Source: JBEKCP01 sp050014815
GTDB lineage: Bacteria > Planctomycetota > Planctomycetia > Pirellulales > Thermoguttaceae
Direction: 5' to 3'
NCBI GenBank assembly: GCA_050014815.1
Contig: JBEKCP010000304.1
Coordinates: 1-7,395 of the forward strand
DNA length: 7,395 nt
Position numbers and translations under genes: made by a program. The notes beneath the pieces were generated by a model. That model had not been told where the DNA came from, searched no databases, and was given only the letters and a program-made list of their open reading frames with translations. Of the stretch, positions 5,309 to 7,395 are shown piece after piece (positions within the stretch are counted from its first letter, which is position 1; each line of letters opens with the position of its first letter).

Positions 5309-7332
5309 CGGGCGACCTCCTGCTCGGGCCGCTCCGCGCGGTCCCGCGCCTCGATGAGCGACACGAACACGTCCTCCAGCGACGGCGGGATCGGCTCGAT
5401 CCGCTCCACCACGAATCTCCGCTCGGCCAGGCGGCGGCGGACCTCGGCGGCCGCCTGGCCGGCGTCCGCCGCCAAAATGTGCAGCGTGTTGCCGAACAGG
5501 GCCGGCTCCCTCACGCCCGCGAGGCCCTCCAGCGCCGCCATGGCCTCCTCCGGCCGTTGGCAGACCACTTCGAGCACGTCCTCCTGCATGGCCTCCCGCT
5601 TCAGCGATTCGGGGGTGCCCTGGGCGATCAGCTCGCCGCGATAAATCAGCCCGAGGCGATCGCAATACTCGGCCTCGTCCATGTAGTGCGTGGTGACGAA
5701 GACGGTCACGCCCTCGCCCGCCATCTGGTAGATCAACTCCCAGAACTGGCGGCGGCTGATGGGATCGACGCCGGAGGTGGGCTCGTCGAGGAAGACGATC
5801 GGCGGCCGGTGGAGGATGGCGCAGCCCAGCGCCAGCCGCTGCTTCCAGCCGCCGGAGAGGATCGAGGTTGGCCGGCGGCGGTGCTGCTGGAGCCCGGCCA
5901 TGGCGATCACCCAGTCCTTGCGGTCCTGCTTTTGCGCACGCGGGATCCGGTAGATGCCGCTGTAGAAGTCGATGTTCTCCTCGACGGTCAGATCCATGTA
6001 GAGCGAGAACCGCTGGCTCATGTACCCCACGTTGGCCTTGATCTGCTCGGGCTGGGAGGCGAGGTCGAAGCCCGCCACGCTGCCCCGCCCTCCGCTGGGC
6101 GTCAGGAGTCCGCAGAGCATGCGGATGGTGGTCGATTTACCTGCCCCGTTGGGACCCAGGAACCCGTAGATTTCGCCCCGGTGTACCTGGAAACTGATGC
6201 GATTGACGGCCACAAAGCTGCCGAACCGGCGCTCGAGGTTCTCCACTACCACGGCCTTCGTGTCGGAGGGCGTGCCGGCTCTCCCCTCTCCCTTCGGGAG
6301 AGGGGCCGGGGGTGAGGGGGCATTGCTTGGAAGGTTCGATTTCAGCTCCCCCTCACCCTGACCCTCTCCCGGTCGTGCCGCATCGGCACGCGGGAGAGGG
6401 GACCGCGCCTCTTCCCTCTCTTGCCCCAGCGCCGATACGAACACGTCCTCCAGCGACGGCCGTGTGACGCGGACCGACTCCGGCGGCACCCCGGCGGCCC
6501 GCAGAACTTCCTCGACGCGGCCGGCCGCGGTGTCGGGCGTCCGGCTGACCACGTGGATGCGGTCGCCGAAGAGGCCCACCGTCTCCGTCGGCCATTGCCG
6601 GCGGAGGATCTCGGCCGCGCGGCGGGGCTCGCCCGTCCGAACCTCGAGGATCGTGTGCCGCATCAGCCGTTTGACCTCGTCGGGCGTGCCGCAGGCCAAC
6701 AGCCCCCCATGGTGAACCAGCGCCAAGCGGTTGCAGCGTTCGGCCTCGTCGAGATAGGCCGTCGAGACGAAGATCGTCACCTTCTCCCGGAGCAGTTGGT
6801 AGAGGATCCGCCAGAAGTCGCGACGCGAGAAGGGGTCAACACCGTTGGTCGGCTCGTCGAGGAAGAGGACGCGGGGGGTGTGGATCAGCGTGCAGGCCAG
6901 CCCGAGCTTCTGCTTCATCCCGCCGGACAGGTTGCCGGCCAGCCGCCGCCGGAACGGGGCCAGGTTGCCGAAGGCCAGCAGGCGATCCGTCCGCTCCTGG
7001 CGCTGGCGGCGGGGGACACAATAGATATCGGCGTAGAAGTCGAGGTTCTCGATGACGGTGAGGTCCGGGTAAAGTCCGAACCGCTGGCTCATATAGCCGA
7101 TTTGCTCCTTCACGGCCTCGGCCTGGCGGACGACGTGGCAGCCGGCGACCCAGGCGTCGCCGGAGGTGGGCTCCATGATCGAGGTCAAGAGCCGCATGGT
7201 TGTGGTCTTGCCCGCCCCATCCGGCCCGACCAGCCCGAAAATCTCCCCCTCCTCCACGCTCAGCGTCAGATCGCCGACCGCGGTCACGTCGCCGAAAGCC
7301 TTGGTCAGTCGCTCGATCCGGATGGCGGCCAC
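5305..7332 (-). CDS. Double ABC ATPase (YbhF-like, two fused nucleotide-binding domains)
   Basis: 675 residues with two complete ABC modules, the motor of the exporter formed with the two permeases. Module 1: Walker A GPDGAGKTT (36-44), Q-loop Q83, signature LSGGM (135-139), Walker B with DE at 159-160, but STAYLDEAE where the H-loop should be (A192 in place of histidine). Module 2: GPNGAGKST (393-401), Q440, LSGGW (492-496), DE at 516-517, and TTHYMDEAE with H549. Each module ends in PSLEDVFVS (292-300, 650-658). Residues about 311-351 form a Pro/Gly/Glu-rich linker encoded by palindromic repeats. That makes the protein roughly 100 residues longer than E. coli YbhF (about 578, from memory). 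The start is GTG at 7332: an in-frame TAA at 7351-7353 excludes anything earlier and no other start precedes the first beta strand. No Shine-Dalgarno is visible; the upstream region is a tandem repeat. The C-terminus overlaps the permease start. Confidence 0.93.
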   Translation of the reverse strand: MAAIRIERLTKAFGDVTAVGDLTLSVEEGEIFGLVGPDGAGKTTTMRLLTSIMEPTSGDAWVAGCHVVRQAEAVKEQIGYMSQRFGLYPDLTVIENLDFYADIYCVPRRQRQERTDRLLAFGNLAPFRRRLAGNLSGGMKQKLGLACTLIHTPRVLFLDEPTNGVDPFSRRDFWRILYQLLREKVTIFVSTAYLDEAERCNRLALVHHGGLLACGTPDEVKRLMRHTILEVRTGEPRRAAEILRRQWPTETVGLFGDRIHVVSRTPDTAAGRVEEVLRAAGVPPESVRVTRPSLEDVFVSALGQEREEARSPLPRADAARPGEGQGEGELKSNLPSNAPSPPAPLPKGEGRAGTPSDTKAVVVENLERRFGSFVAVNRISFQVHRGEIYGFLGPNGAGKSTTIRMLCGLLTPSGGRGSVAGFDLASQPEQIKANVGYMSQRFSLYMDLTVEENIDFYSGIYRIPRAQKQDRKDWVIAMAGLQQHRRRPTSILSGGWKQRLALGCAILHRPPIVFLDEPTSGVDPISRRQFWELIYQMAGEGVTVFVTTHYMDEAEYCDRLGLIYRGELIAQGTPESLKREAMQEDVLEVVCQRPEEAMAALEGLAGVREPALFGNTLHILAADAGQAAAEVRRRLAERRFVVERIEPIPPSLEDVFVSLIEARDRAERPEQEVAR
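5315..5321 (-). promoter_or_regulatory. Strong ribosome binding site for the proximal permease
   Basis: On the minus strand AGGAGGT lies six bases before the ATG at 5308, inside the last codons of the ATPase gene. It is the only near-consensus Shine-Dalgarno I find among the gene starts of this window. It decides the permease start against the longer open frame. Confidence 0.85.
6281..6401. repeat. Pair of inverted palindromic repeat units inside the ATPase linker
   Basis: Unit 1: arms CCCCTCTCCC (6283-6292) and GGGAGAGGGG (6296-6305), followed by CCGGGGGTGAGGGGG. Unit 2: CCCCCTCACCCTGACC followed by arms CCCTCTCCC (6362-6370) and GGGAGAGGG (6392-6400), with an extra inner hairpin CGTGCCG/CGGCACG (6374-6380, 6384-6390). 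The two units are the same sequence family in opposite orientation, separated by 27 bases, and GGGTGAGGGGG (6310-6320) pairs perfectly with CCCCCTCACCC (6348-6358). The whole block is in frame with the ATPase and encodes stretches such as SPLPRADAARPGEGQGEG and PSPPAPLPKGEG. From memory, peptides of this APLPKGEG kind are the usual translation product of a GC-rich dispersed repeat in bacterial genomes, normally found between genes. Confidence 0.8.
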
Positions 7333-7340
7333 GGGGGAAG

Positions 7341-7395
7341 GGATTAGGGATTAGGGATTTAGGGATTTAGGGATTTAGGGATTTAGGGATTTAGG
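7341..7395. repeat. Telomere-like tandem repeat, GGATTAG then GGATTTAG units
   Basis: Two 7-base units GGATTAG (7341-7354) are followed by five 8-base units GGATTTAG (7355-7394), and the array continues past the right edge. On the plus strand it gives seven evenly spaced GGG tracts (from 7340 to 7388), plus GGGGG at 7333-7337, so a G-quadruplex is possible. On the minus strand it is the region just upstream of the ATPase GTG and takes the place of a normal ribosome site. Its full length cannot be seen. Confidence 0.9.

Noticed and set aside
5309..5665. In-frame extension of the proximal permease upstream by 119 codons
   Set aside because: It is the shadow of the ATPase C-terminal module, and the ATG at 5308 has a near-consensus ribosome site and a normal permease N-terminus.
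7201..7227. Aspartate in GPDGAGKTT of the first ATPase module as a damaged Walker A
   Set aside because: The GxxGxGKT pattern is intact and this position is variable; the deviation in the H-loop is the more meaningful one.
7341..7395. True telomere or CRISPR-like array at the right edge
   Set aside because: Units are contiguous 7- and 8-mers without spacers, so it is not CRISPR; resemblance to eukaryotic TTTAGGG telomeres is only in sequence, and adjacent bacterial genes make a chromosome end unsupported, although the end of an assembled contig at this repeat is possible.

Overview
The window is GC-rich, gene-dense bacterial chromosome with two convergent gene clusters. The protein style (an ArgD with an LFPGWGCGLLGHCP stretch, a YbhF-like double ATPase with two matching permeases) and the several kinds of short GC-rich dispersed palindromes suggest Planctomycetota, perhaps a Pirellulales-like lineage. 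This is an inference from memory of such genomes. No rRNA or marker gene in the window tests it.

Left part, plus strand (1-2891): three consecutive arginine biosynthesis genes. argB (acetylglutamate kinase) is cut by the left edge. It overlaps argD (acetylornithine aminotransferase) by ATGA. argF (ornithine carbamoyltransferase) follows after a 67-nt gap that holds a palindromic repeat and an AT-rich, promoter-like stretch. Together they cover N-acetylglutamate phosphorylation, transamination to acetylornithine, and ornithine to citrulline.

Right part, minus strand (7332 down to 2998): an ABC-2 type export operon in the order double ATPase, permease, permease, the same order as ybhF-ybhS-ybhR of E. 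coli. The ATPase and first permease overlap by ATGA, with a strong Shine-Dalgarno inside the ATPase end. The second permease follows after 49 nt. The substrate cannot be read from the sequence. No HlyD-type adaptor or regulator lies in the window; if present, either would be beyond the right edge.

The most unusual content is the repeat load. There are at least four different palindromic elements: at the argD stop, between the convergent clusters, between the two permease genes, and in frame inside the linker of the double ATPase. In addition, a telomere-like GGATTAG/GGATTTAG tandem array abuts the ATPase start codon and runs off the right edge. Three of the palindromes share a C-GAA-G tip. 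I see no RNA genes, CRISPR array, transposase gene or attachment site, and no stretch over 300 bases lacks a gene.
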